From Flavipsychrobacter sp. (GTDB lineage: Bacteria; Bacteroidota; Bacteroidia; Chitinophagales; Chitinophagaceae): a stretch of DNA of 64,000 nt. The position numbers were made by a program, and so were the translations under genes. The notes under the pieces were generated by a model, which did no database searches, was not told the DNA's origin, and saw only the letters and a program-made list of their open reading frames with translations. The DNA lies in assembly GCA_016786665.1 (NCBI GenBank), contig JAEUVZ010000035.1, positions 1-64,000 of the forward strand, given 5' to 3'. This document shows, piece after piece, positions 52,314 through 60,985 of the stretch (positions are counted from its first letter, which is position 1; each line of letters begins with the position of its first letter).

Positions 52314-54821
52314 TTAATCGAAAAGTGTCGGGCTTTCCGACTCATTACCGTCTGATACCAATGTTATTTCTTTCAGGTCGTTTCCTGCTATTTTCGTGCC
52401 TACAGCCTTCCAGCCCGTTACGTCTATGGTTTCGTGCAGCGCCAGTTCCTCTTCCTGCTGGTCGGCTTTCTTCTTGCCGGTAACCATAGTAACAACCGGC
52501 TCTGCCTGCGTGGTCACCAGTTTCAGGAAGTTGCCCTCACCTTCTTTAATAAATAAATACTTATTTTTTAATGTTTGCGATTCTACCACAAAGCGCTTGG
52601 CATAGTACTGGGCCGATTTATTATCGTAATAGATGGCGCTCACTATGCGTTCCGGGTTGAATTTCTCAATATGTATCAGGTTGTCGGGGTCGTAACGGTT
52701 CGTCAGTTCAAAGTCCGTCAGTTCGTAGGTGCCGTCTTTGTAGAACGAGATGATGCGGTCGGTTTCATCAAAGTGGCCCAGCAGTATGCCGTTGCCATCC
52801 TTGTTCAGCCTGCCGATGGATTTCTCAAAGAATATCTTGAGTGCCGACAGGGTAGAGCGGCCTTTTTCTTTAAACTTCACGCTTTTTATAGGGTACTTCG
52901 TCACCTGGTTGCCGCCGGCCCCCCTGTTCTTTATCTCCAGTTCCTCAAAGTGGAAATCCAGTACCTTGATGCGCGCCTTGCTGCCCGGCGATAGGGTGAT
53001 CGCTACCACTTCCGCTTCGCCGTTCGCGTTAGACGAGAAGTAGTGCACCTTGCTGTTGGGGTTGCCCTTGGTCAGGTCATACTCCTTATCACGGGTAATA
53101 CCCGTAACGTTAAACCGCTTGGCGAAGGAGAACCCGGTCTTGCCATCTACATATATCATATTGTAGGTGGTGCGTTCGTCATTCTTCTGAAAGATGGCCA
53201 GGTGTATGATGTCTTTGCCCACAAAGGTCTTATCGGCCACTTTCGTTATCATCATTTTGCCATCGCGGCGGAAGACGATGATGTTGTCCAGGTCGGAGCA
53301 GTCGAATGCGTGTTCGTCTTTCTTCAGCCCGGTGCCTATAAAGCCTTCTTTCCAGTTTACATACAGCTTGGTATTGGCTATCGCTATGGTGTTTACCTGT
53401 ATGGTCTCAAAGGGGCGTATTTCCGTCTTGCGTTCGCGGCCCTTACCGTATTTTTTCAGCAGCCCCTCGTAGTAGCGGATGGCGTAGTCGTTCAGGTGGG
53501 TGATGTTGTTGTTTACCTCGGCTATTTCATCCTCCACGCCTTTTATATGCTCATCGGCCTTAAAGGTGTCGTACTTGGAGATACGCTTGATTTTTATTTC
53601 CGTCAGCCGCACTATGTCGTCGCGGGTCACTTCGCGGCGCAGCTTTTTCTTGTAGGGCTTCAGGCCATTGTCTATGGCGGTCAGTACGCCTTCCCAGGTG
53701 GTTTCTTCTTCTATGTCGCGGTAGATGCGTTTCTCTATGAATATCTTCTCCAGCGATGAGTAGTGCCAGTCGTCTTCCAGTTCGCCCAGCCTTATTTCCA
53801 GCTCACGGAGCAGGAGCGCTTTAGTGTGCTGCACCGAGTGTTTCAGTAAGTCGCTCGCGCCAATGAAGTGCGGTTTCTCGCCGATGATCACACAGGCGTT
53901 CGGCGATATGGATATTTCGCAATCGGTAAAGGCGTAGAGGGCGTCAATCGTCTGGTCGGTAGTAACGCCGGGTGCCAGTTGCACCAGCAGTTCCACATCT
54001 TTAGCGGTATTGTCCGTTACGCTCTTTATCTTGATTTTGCCGTTGTCATTGGCTTTCAGAATGCTGTCTACCAGTTGGGAGGTGGTAGTGCCATAGGGCA
54101 CATCCTTAATGGCGAGCGTCTTTTTGTCTACTTCTTCTATACGGGCGCGCACGCGTACCTTCCCACCGCGCATGCCATCGTTATAGTTGCCAACGTCTAT
54201 CATCGCCCCGGTGTTGAAATCCGGGTAAAGCTCAAATTTCTTGTTCTTCAGGTGCTTGATGGCGGCGTCCAGTATCTCGCAGAAGTTGTGCGGCAGTATC
54301 TTGGTAGAGAGGCCCACGGCTATGCCCTCGGCTCCCTGTGCCAGCAGCAGCGGGAACTTCATAGGCAGGGTCAGCGGCTCGTTCTTGCGGCCATCGTAGC
54401 TCAGTTGCCATTCGGTCGTCTTGTTGTTAAAGGCTACCTCCAGCGCGAACTTGGAGAGGCGGGCTTCTATATACCTAGGTGCGGCGGCGCTATCGCCGGT
54501 GCGCACATCGCCCCAGTTACCCTGGGTTTCTATCAGCAGGTCTTTTTGCCCCAGGTTAATGATGGCATCGCCTATGGAAGCATCCCCGTGGGGGTGGTAT
54601 TGCATGGTTTGGCCTATCACGTTGGCCACCTTGTTGAATCGTCCATCGTCCATTTCCTTCATGGCGTGAAGGATGCGTCGCTGTACGGGCTTCATACCGT
54701 CTTCTATGGCAGGTACGGCCCGCTCCAGTATCACATAGCTGGCATAGTCCAGGAACCAGTCTTTGTACATATGGTCTATATGCACCATGCTTTGTTCCGC
54801 GTGTTCGTTCTGTTCGGTCAT
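52314..54821 (-). CDS. parC: DNA topoisomerase IV subunit A / gyrase A-like
   Basis: 835 residues. Type IIA topoisomerase breakage-reunion subunit: winged-helix and tower with AAPRYIEARLSKFA (catalytic Tyr), QYHPHGDASIGDAIINL near the quinolone-contact region, and a C-terminal beta-pinwheel with the acidic tail. The start at MTEQNEHAEQ is used; the frame extends 20 codons upstream without similarity. No GyrA-box was recognised, which fits ParC. The quinolone-resistance site reads GDASI, ordinary. Confidence 0.9.
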   Translation of the reverse strand: MTEQNEHAEQSMVHIDHMYKDWFLDYASYVILERAVPAIEDGMKPVQRRILHAMKEMDDGRFNKVANVIGQTMQYHPHGDASIGDAIINLGQKDLLIETQGNWGDVRTGDSAAAPRYIEARLSKFALEVAFNNKTTEWQLSYDGRKNEPLTLPMKFPLLLAQGAEGIAVGLSTKILPHNFCEILDAAIKHLKNKKFELYPDFNTGAMIDVGNYNDGMRGGKVRVRARIEEVDKKTLAIKDVPYGTTTSQLVDSILKANDNGKIKIKSVTDNTAKDVELLVQLAPGVTTDQTIDALYAFTDCEISISPNACVIIGEKPHFIGASDLLKHSVQHTKALLLRELEIRLGELEDDWHYSSLEKIFIEKRIYRDIEEETTWEGVLTAIDNGLKPYKKKLRREVTRDDIVRLTEIKIKRISKYDTFKADEHIKGVEDEIAEVNNNITHLNDYAIRYYEGLLKKYGKGRERKTEIRPFETIQVNTIAIANTKLYVNWKEGFIGTGLKKDEHAFDCSDLDNIIVFRRDGKMMITKVADKTFVGKDIIHLAIFQKNDERTTYNMIYVDGKTGFSFAKRFNVTGITRDKEYDLTKGNPNSKVHYFSSNANGEAEVVAITLSPGSKARIKVLDFHFEELEIKNRGAGGNQVTKYPIKSVKFKEKGRSTLSALKIFFEKSIGRLNKDGNGILLGHFDETDRIISFYKDGTYELTDFELTNRYDPDNLIHIEKFNPERIVSAIYYDNKSAQYYAKRFVVESQTLKNKYLFIKEGEGNFLKLVTTQAEPVVTMVTGKKKADQQEEELALHETIDVTGWKAVGTKIAGNDLKEITLVSDGNESESPTLFD

Positions 54822-55048
54822 TGTGGGGTACGCTTCGTCAATTTCTGCCTGCAATATTACTATTGCTGGCTTCAATCGCAAGGGCTGTGTGGATTATTGG
54901 GGAAAAGTTTTGCCTGTATGGTTGTATTTGTTAATGAGTGGGGGCAAAAGGGGAATGCCAGGGTGGACGGAATATCTCGTGTATGCCGGATATAATCCGG
55001 CTCATCTGTACCGGCACTGGTCCCCTGCGGAACACCTGCGCCAGTGGA

Positions 55049-55072
55049 ACAACTGTCACCCTGAGCGGTAGT
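55049..55072 (+). repeat. single copy of a dispersed CACCCTGAGC-type repeat
   Basis: CACCCTGAGCGG followed by TAGTCGAAGGGT, a motif known as a dispersed intergenic repeat in many bacteria. The stretch 54822-55771 otherwise holds no gene I can support; 55380-55500 is very AT-rich and repeats TGTAACTA several times. Confidence 0.5.
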
Positions 55073-55771
55073 CGAAGGGTTGCTGAGGTTCTTTCCCCAT
55101 CTGGTTTAAGTTTAGCCTCAGCGTAATTTAAATCCACCAATAAAACGAAGGGCTGCGCCCGTCAGAAAACTTAAAGCCATATGCGATTTTTTCCACCTTC
55201 TCAAACCGTCCCGCTTACCTCCCCAAAATACAAATCCCCACCTCCCTCCAAACAGCCGTACCCCTCAAAAGAATCCGGGCCACATGTGCATATCATTTCT
55301 TGCCCTGCACAATCAATGTTAGTACATTTGTATTGCAAGTATAAAATAAACCATATCAATTCATTAAAACAAAGATGTAACTAAAATGAAGCTGTGTGTT
55401 ACGGTCTGTAACTATGCTGAAACTGTCCGACGGTATACTGTAATTGTATGGCCCTACGCTGTAACTACAATGATAGCAAATGATAGTAAAATGTAACTAT
55501 AAATTTCTTATTCGATTGATTGTCAATCGCTTGTGTTTTTAAGTCCACTGGTGCAGGGTGTTAGCGCTGCGCTCCCGTACCCACACAACAAAACCGGTCT
55601 TCGACCGGCGTGTACCATTTCAAAGAAGTCTGGCGATAAATACGGTTCTATCGGTTTCCCCGCCGAGCCCCCGAAGTGGCGAGACCCGGAAGGCGATAAA
55701 AAATACGGGAATTGCGGTGTTGCTGCAAACCCGGCGAAAGCCTAGGTTTGCAGGATAAAAATGATCCACTC

Positions 55772-56362
55772 ATGAAGAAATTAATGGTAACCGTGCTGCT
55801 GGCGGCAGGTGCGCTGGCCGTAAATGCCCAAAAAGTAAAACTGAAAGAGGGCAGCCTCGATGCCTTGAAGGGCACAACCAGCCTGAAAGTACAATATGAC
55901 TACAGCGACTTTAAAGTAATAAAGAAGACCGAAGCCGAATATATAGCGGAGAAAAAAGCCAAGTACAACCAGGACGAACCCGGCAGGGGAGACAAGTGGG
56001 AAGTAGCCTGGGTACACGATCGCGAAGCCCGCTACGAAGTCCAGTTTAAGGAAGAGTTTGAGCACGAGTCTAAAATGACGATAGATAAGGCATCCAGCGA
56101 CAAGTACACCCTGATATTCAAGACCGTATTCCTGGAGCCGGGCTTTAACGTACACGTGATGCGTAAGAACGCGGAACTGGATGGAGAAGCCTGGATAGTG
56201 GAAACGGCCAATCCCACCAACGTACTGGCCAAAATAAGCGTGGAAAACTGCAAAGGCTACACCTTTGGCGGATTTGACTACGACTCAGGAACCCGTATAC
56301 AGGAATCGTATGCGGTAGCAGGCAAGGGACTGGGCAAGTTCCTGCGCAAGGCGACCAAATAG
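55772..56362 (+). CDS. hypothetical secreted protein
   Basis: 196 residues from MKKLMVTVLLAAGALAVNA, a signal peptide. The body is mostly beta (SLKVQYDYSDFKVIK, YEVQFKEEFEH, YTLIFKTVFLEPG, FNVHVMRKNAEL) and ends in a glycine-rich basic tail, a pattern widespread in uncharacterised Bacteroidota envelope proteins. Start chosen for the signal peptide. No adjacent partner. Confidence 0.55.
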   Translation: MKKLMVTVLLAAGALAVNAQKVKLKEGSLDALKGTTSLKVQYDYSDFKVIKKTEAEYIAEKKAKYNQDEPGRGDKWEVAWVHDREARYEVQFKEEFEHESKMTIDKASSDKYTLIFKTVFLEPGFNVHVMRKNAELDGEAWIVETANPTNVLAKISVENCKGYTFGGFDYDSGTRIQESYAVAGKGLGKFLRKATK

Positions 56363-56414
56363 ATACCGGAATTAAGGAATGGAAGCTGGCCGGGCAGAGA
56401 TGCGGGGCCGGCTT

Positions 56415-56669
56415 TTATTTTTCCGCCAGGCGGGGGTGAGCGGTAGCGAGGTCGTCTATGCAGGCCAGCCGGCCGGTTTCCGTGAGGCGAACGGAATTTC
56501 CATCGGTAGAGAATTCGGCAAAACAGAGATCGGATAGCATAGCTGCATGCTGGCGAACAACCTGTGGGCATGTATTAAGGTGCTGGGAGAGGGTATCGAG
56601 CGAAATGCTCCGGTGGGTGCTTTGTGTCAGCGTTTTGAGTGCTGCGTGTACTTGTTGTAACGTGGCCAT
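56415..56669 (-). CDS. small winged-helix-like DNA-binding protein
   Basis: 84 residues with helices that resemble a winged helix (LQQVHAALKTLTQ, LDTLSQHLNTCPQVVRQHAAML) and a wing-like strand pair (SDGNSVRLTETG). Probably a small transcription regulator; no regulatory target is adjacent. The 330 bases upstream (56670-56996) hold nothing else recognisable. Confidence 0.5.
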   Translation of the reverse strand: MATLQQVHAALKTLTQSTHRSISLDTLSQHLNTCPQVVRQHAAMLSDLCFAEFSTDGNSVRLTETGRLACIDDLATAHPRLAEK

Positions 56670-56943
56670 GGCAAATAGTTTTTAGTGTAAGGCCCTGGCA
56701 TCAATTGTAGAGACCGAGGATAAGGAATGCGGGAACGCATCCGCCTTGTAGAGAAACTATTCTGAAACTGAAGCTGGCCGCCCAAAGCAACGGATAGAAA
56801 ATATCGAAGACATAGTAAAGGTACACTAATAATATGAATAGTAGAGCAACTATTTATTAACTAATGGTTACATGTTCGGTTGTGTGGCTCTGCTATCGCT
56901 GTAACTAAATGAGTAGCAACCGGGTAGCTTCAGCCAATAAAAT

Positions 56944-56964
56944 GGCCCCCGGGTTACGGGGGCC
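56944..56964 (-). terminator. intrinsic terminator
   Basis: GGCCCCC (56944-56950) pairs with GGGGGCC (56958-56964); the minus strand continues ATTTTATTGG. It follows the lipoprotein gene at 56997. Confidence 0.65.
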
Positions 56965-56996
56965 AAATCAGTTTGCACGCTGACAGGAAAATACTT

Positions 56997-57419
56997 TTAC
57001 TGCGACACCGTAAAGGTAATTGTTTTTTCGGTTTGCAGGCCATGCGTATTGGTAACAATGAATGTATATACCTGCGTCCCTTCCGTTAGCAGCACGAATT
57101 TAAAGTCGGCTGAGTAGCTGGTATTCTGTCCTTCGGGAATGCGGATGTCTTTGATGGTTTCTTTGTCGTTCTCGTTCACCTTTTTGCGGATAACGAGCTG
57201 GGCCAGCTTGTCGGGCGAGTTGTTGTCTGTGGCATTGATGCCTATCAGCACGGTGTCGCCCGCTGTTACGGTATCATTGGCGGCGTAATAGTTGCCCCCG
57301 GTTTTAAAGGCTATGGTGGGCGGTTCGCCTATATATACCTGCTTCTTTTTGCACGATGCCGCTACCAGTATGGCGGCAAGTAGCACGAAGGGCACTACGA
57401 GTTTTAAAAACGTCTTCAT
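56997..57419 (-). CDS. hypothetical lipoprotein, Ig-like
   Basis: 140 residues with a lipoprotein signal (VLLAAILVAASC). The mature part resembles one immunoglobulin-like beta-sandwich (DTVTAGDTVLIGINATDN ... YTFIVTNTHGLQTEKTITF). Ligand unknown. Confidence 0.6.
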   Translation of the reverse strand: MKTFLKLVVPFVLLAAILVAASCKKKQVYIGEPPTIAFKTGGNYYAANDTVTAGDTVLIGINATDNNSPDKLAQLVIRKKVNENDKETIKDIRIPEGQNTSYSADFKFVLLTEGTQVYTFIVTNTHGLQTEKTITFTVSQ

Positions 57420-57483
57420 ACCCCAAAAGTACAGAGCGGCGGAAAAATGGCGCTACATAGGAGCGCCATTAACATGTTATTAG

Positions 57484-58002
57484 CTATTGAGCCGCCGGCA
57501 GCGATACCTGCGATGCCAGCCAGGTCTCTTTAAGCGGCACCAGCCAGCGCTGGAGCAACTCGCCCTTGGTAGTCACTGTATTGTTGAACAGGGTAGTGTC
57601 CCCGGTAATGTAGCCCTTGTCAAGCGCGTACTGTACCTGGTGGAGCGGAAGCATTTCGGCCTTTCCCTTCACCAGGAAGGTGAGCATTAGCCGGTCAAAG
57701 AAGTTAACGCTGTATTGCCGTTCCAGGCTTTTAATGATACGCACGGAGGAGTCGGTACTGCAACCGCTTACGGCAACATCCTGTTCATCGGCTATAATTA
57801 CAATAAACTGGCGAAAGAGGAGCTTAGCCCATCCCTTTACCGGCTCGCCGTGCGAGAGCCACTGGCTGTAAAACTGGTACAGCTGTTCGTTCACCTCGTT
57901 GGCTTCCTTTTCTATAAACGCTCGGCTGGATTGGTATATCCACACCCGGGCAGAATCGGAAAATTCTGCGGGTAATATGGTGTGTAGTTCTGCGGATGAC
58001 AT
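57484..58002 (-). CDS. conserved Bacteroidota protein often mislabelled ABC transporter ATPase
   Basis: 172 residues, starting at the ATG at 58002. SDSARVWIYQSSRAF and FIVIIADEQDVAVSGCSTD, SSVRIIKSLERQYSVNFFDR are the landmarks of a small conserved family. There is no Walker A, signature or Walker B motif, so it is not an ATPase of the ABC type. The Cys in SGCSTDSS is conserved. Probably cytoplasmic; role unknown. Confidence 0.7.
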   Translation of the reverse strand: MSSAELHTILPAEFSDSARVWIYQSSRAFIEKEANEVNEQLYQFYSQWLSHGEPVKGWAKLLFRQFIVIIADEQDVAVSGCSTDSSVRIIKSLERQYSVNFFDRLMLTFLVKGKAEMLPLHQVQYALDKGYITGDTTLFNNTVTTKGELLQRWLVPLKETWLASQVSLPAAQ

Positions 58003-58078
58003 GAGCAAATTTAAGACGATTTTTATTTTCATAGGTAGGAAGTGTTTTTTATTATCTTGTCCGTCTATAAATAGTTCT

Positions 58079-59584
58079 ATGAAATTCAGGTTAGGCCCGG
58101 AACGATTGTTTCTGATATTGGTTGTGGTTTGCCTTATGGTGTATGCCGGCGGAAGGGCTTACTATGTTCCTATCTCTGCTGACGAGTCCAGTTCGTTCCA
58201 GACCCTGCTAACGCCTAAAGGGGTGAGTGTAAGCAAATGGGCGAAGGATAACCACACATATGTAATGTTTGACCTGACCGGAGTTAGTTCTTTACGCATA
58301 GCCAATACCCACTACCTTAACAGCCTGCTCATGGCCGGGTGTATGAAAGTGTTCGGATATAGCGAATTCTCGCTCCGGCTGCCTAATCTCATAGCTTTGT
58401 TTTTTTTCATTCTATTCACCTACCGGATAACCAGGTTTATAGACAACAAAGTACTAAGCTGGTGTTTTTTCCTGTTGCTGAATCTTAATCCGTTTCTGCT
58501 CGATTTCTTTTCGCTGGCAAGAGGTTATGGGCTGTCTATCGCTCTTATGGTAGCCAGCCTATATTATTTCATGCGTCATTTTTCTAATGAAGAACGTACA
58601 GGTAGCCTGGGCCGTGCGTATCTGCTTGCCATGCTATCTGTGTTTGCCAATTTTACCACGTTCAATTTCTACCTGTCGTTGCTTTTTATTCAATTAGCTT
58701 TTGAGCTAAAGCCTGTGGAAGGGCGGATTCCACCGTTGCGGCTGATATGGAATGAGAATAAGAAAATTGTTTTGGCGAACCTTGTCTTTGCCTGTTTTAT
58801 GATGGTTTTTCTTCTATTACAGGTACGCACCAATCAATTCTACATAGGAGGCGATAATTTTAGAGTAATGTTTGAGTCTATATGCTTCAGTATGGTGTAT
58901 TACAACGACCGGTTGGCATTACTGTGTTATATAGCCGGGATGAGTTGCCTGTTACTGGCCGTAACCATTGTCATTTACTATTTGCGTAAACTGATGAAAT
59001 CGCGCGATGCTGACTACAGGGATATACCTTTTATCGTGTCTATTATTTGCCTGGTGCTTTTACTGGTGCAGAATAAAGTGCTTAAAACCCCTTTACCCGA
59101 AGGTAGAACATCGTTGTACCTCTTTGTACTCTTTACAATAACATTGGTTTTCTGGTTGAACCGGGTAAGGGTGCGCATACAGCGTGCAGTAGCGCCCGCT
59201 GCCATTATAGTAACTGCATTGGTATTGGTAAATTTTGTGGCAAACATGAACTGGAATGTTGCTATATACTGTCCGTATGATAAAAATGCCAAAAAAGTAT
59301 ATAGCTACCTGAAAGCTTCGGCAGACAAGCGGGAGGGAGAAACGACGGTACATGCTAACTGGATACTTACAGGTGCCCTGTATTACTATCAAATAAAAGA
59401 CAATAATAAAAAGCTAAACATAGTATCGGTATGGCCAGCGGAGCTGGCAACCAAAGATACCAATGCCACCATTTACTACGTAGTAGATACCGTTAAGACT
59501 AACTTGCCCGGAAATGCTGCACGGGTTTTGGCATTCCCCCGGGAGCGAACATACTTACTGGAGGCAACAGCTAACCAGCCATAG
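58079..59584 (+). CDS. GT-C family membrane glycosyltransferase-like protein
   Basis: 501 residues with about ten membrane helices. The first loop carries the acidic ADESSSFQTL motif, HYLNSLLMAGCMKVFGYSEFSLRLPNL follows, as in GT39-like mannosyltransferases and ArnT relatives. A hydrophilic C-terminal domain extends from about residue 400. It ends one base from the convergent Fe-S gene. AT-richer than its neighbours and probably acquired. Confidence 0.7.
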   Translation: MKFRLGPERLFLILVVVCLMVYAGGRAYYVPISADESSSFQTLLTPKGVSVSKWAKDNHTYVMFDLTGVSSLRIANTHYLNSLLMAGCMKVFGYSEFSLRLPNLIALFFFILFTYRITRFIDNKVLSWCFFLLLNLNPFLLDFFSLARGYGLSIALMVASLYYFMRHFSNEERTGSLGRAYLLAMLSVFANFTTFNFYLSLLFIQLAFELKPVEGRIPPLRLIWNENKKIVLANLVFACFMMVFLLLQVRTNQFYIGGDNFRVMFESICFSMVYYNDRLALLCYIAGMSCLLLAVTIVIYYLRKLMKSRDADYRDIPFIVSIICLVLLLVQNKVLKTPLPEGRTSLYLFVLFTITLVFWLNRVRVRIQRAVAPAAIIVTALVLVNFVANMNWNVAIYCPYDKNAKKVYSYLKASADKREGETTVHANWILTGALYYYQIKDNNKKLNIVSVWPAELATKDTNATIYYVVDTVKTNLPGNAARVLAFPRERTYLLEATANQP

Positions 59585-59585
59585 C

Positions 59586-60365
59586 CTACGCCAGCGAGCG
59601 CGCTACCATTTCGGCGATATCCATCACTTTTACACTGTCTTCCTTTTCCTGGTTCTTTACCCCATCGGTTAGCATAGTAGTGCAGAAGGGGCAGTTGGCG
59701 GCTATCACGGTTGCGCCTGTGCCCAGTGCTTCCTCGGCCCGCTCAAAGTTGACGCGGGTGTTGCCCGGTTCTTCTTCTTTAAACATTTGCGCGCCACCCG
59801 CGCCGCAGCACATACCGGTGGTTTTGCAGCGTTTCATTTCCACAAGTTCCACGTCCAGCGCGGCCAGCACTTCGCGGGGTGCCTCGTAAATGTTATTGCC
59901 CCTGCCCAGGTAGCAGCTATCGTGGTAGGTGATGCGTTTACCCTTAAATTCGCCGCCTTCTTTCAGCACGATGCGGCCTTCGTTTATCAGTTGGTTGATA
60001 AACGTGGTGTGATGAATTACTTCGTATTCCCCGCCCAGGGCAGGGTATTCGTTCTTGAATACATTAAAGCAGTGCGGGCAGGCCGTTACTATCTTTTTGA
60101 TGCCGTATCCGTTCAGTACCTGGATGTTGTTGTAAGCCATCATTTGGAACAGGAACTCATTGCCCGAGCGGCGCGCGGGGTCGCCGGTACACATTTCTTC
60201 TTTGCCAAGGATGGCGAACTTAACGCCCACCTTGTCCAGTATCTGGGCAAAGGCCTTCGTAATGCGTTGTGCACGCTGATCAAAGCTGCCAGCGCAACCT
60301 ACCCAGAAGAGGACTTCGGGAGCTTCGCCATTGGAGGCGTATTCAGCCATACTCTTTATCGTCAT
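59586..60365 (-). CDS. Fe-S oxidoreductase, heterodisulfide reductase B-like
   Basis: 259 residues with two CCG domains: VGCAGSFDQR, MCTGDPARRSG, TACPHCFNVF in the first and HDSCYLGRG, MCCGAGG, NCPFCTTML in the second. Such proteins bind unusual iron-sulfur clusters and pass electrons between quinones and organic substrates. It belongs with the downstream membrane Fe-S protein (60966) but is separated from it by an inserted four-helix-bundle gene. Confidence 0.85.
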   Translation of the reverse strand: MTIKSMAEYASNGEAPEVLFWVGCAGSFDQRAQRITKAFAQILDKVGVKFAILGKEEMCTGDPARRSGNEFLFQMMAYNNIQVLNGYGIKKIVTACPHCFNVFKNEYPALGGEYEVIHHTTFINQLINEGRIVLKEGGEFKGKRITYHDSCYLGRGNNIYEAPREVLAALDVELVEMKRCKTTGMCCGAGGAQMFKEEEPGNTRVNFERAEEALGTGATVIAANCPFCTTMLTDGVKNQEKEDSVKVMDIAEMVARSLA

Positions 60366-60409
60366 ATAGTTCCTTTTTTCGATTTCGAATCGCTATTCAG
60401 CAAGTGGCA

Positions 60410-60448
60410 GTAGGCAGTTGCAGTATGCAGTTGCGGTTTGCAGATTTT
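60410..60448 (+). repeat. degenerate GCAGT-type repeat, left flank of S23 gene
   Basis: GGCAGTAGGCAGTTGCAG and TATGCAGTTGCGGTTTGC, short degenerate repeats based on GCAGT(T/A). The opposite strand at 60910-60985 carries the same kind of units, so the two arms are inverted about the four-helix-bundle gene. Confidence 0.55.
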
Positions 60449-60466
60449 GCTTAGCGGTTTTAACGT

Positions 60467-60826
60467 TTATGCTTTAATAAAATTTGTAGGGTTATTTATA
60501 ATGGCGCCGAGCATTCGCCCAACTTCCTGGTATTCGTTTTTTAGTTTGTTATAGGTTTCTTCACTTATGTATCCACAATCTTTGGAGAAGCTTAAGTGAA
60601 TCATGGTTTCAGTACATTCGCCGTCAGCGTCGGTCATTCGAGACAGGAAGTTTTTAGGGTACTTTCTTTTTCTATATCCTTCCCCGAAGTTGACACAAAC
60701 ACTGCGTGACGATCTTCTGACCTGGTCTACCAAAGAATATGTTTCTTCTTTTGGGAATGACCGGGTGAGAAAGAATATGTCCATCGCCAGTTTATAGGAC
60801 TTTTGGTAAATGATCAGGTTTTCCAT
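60467..60826 (-). CDS. four-helix-bundle protein (S23/23S rRNA intervening-sequence family)
   Basis: 119 residues from MENLIIYQKSYKLAMD; a start 15 codons upstream is possible. Family landmarks are FPKEETYSLVDQVRRSSRSV, NFGEGYRKRKYPKNFL and CGYISEETYNKLKNEYQEVGRMLGA. These proteins occur inside 23S rRNA intervening sequences, as Avd partners of diversity-generating retroelements, and as solo genes. Here it interrupts a Fe-S gene pair and is bordered by inverted degenerate repeats, so it was probably inserted. No reverse transcriptase is present. Confidence 0.85.
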   Translation of the reverse strand: MENLIIYQKSYKLAMDIFFLTRSFPKEETYSLVDQVRRSSRSVCVNFGEGYRKRKYPKNFLSRMTDADGECTETMIHLSFSKDCGYISEETYNKLKNEYQEVGRMLGAIINNPTNFIKA

Positions 60827-60909
60827 TTCGATGTGATTTTGATAGTTTGATAAGCGTTCTTCCATCCTCATTTTCTATCTCTGTTCATTGCCACTGAACT
60901 CATCTGCGC

Positions 60910-60985
60910 TCTGCTACCGCTAACTGCCGCTCACTCCCGCCTCTGCTTACTGCTGCTGCCCACTGCTACTGCCCACTGCTACTCA
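60910..60985 (-). repeat. degenerate GCAGT-type repeat, right flank of S23 gene
   Basis: Read on the minus strand: GTAGCAGTGGGCAGTAGCAG, then TGGGCAGCAGCAGTAAGCAG, GCGGCAGTTAGCGGTAGCAG. It includes the start of the downstream Fe-S gene's 3' side. Inverted relative to 60410-60448. Confidence 0.55.

Noticed and set aside
55533-55758. Two overlapping plus-strand frames of 66-70 codons upstream of the secreted protein gene
   Set aside because: No signal, family or ribosome-binding context; low-complexity intergenic sequence.
57484-58002. ABC transporter ATPase label for this family
   Set aside because: No Walker A, Walker B or signature motif is present; the name is a carried-over annotation error.
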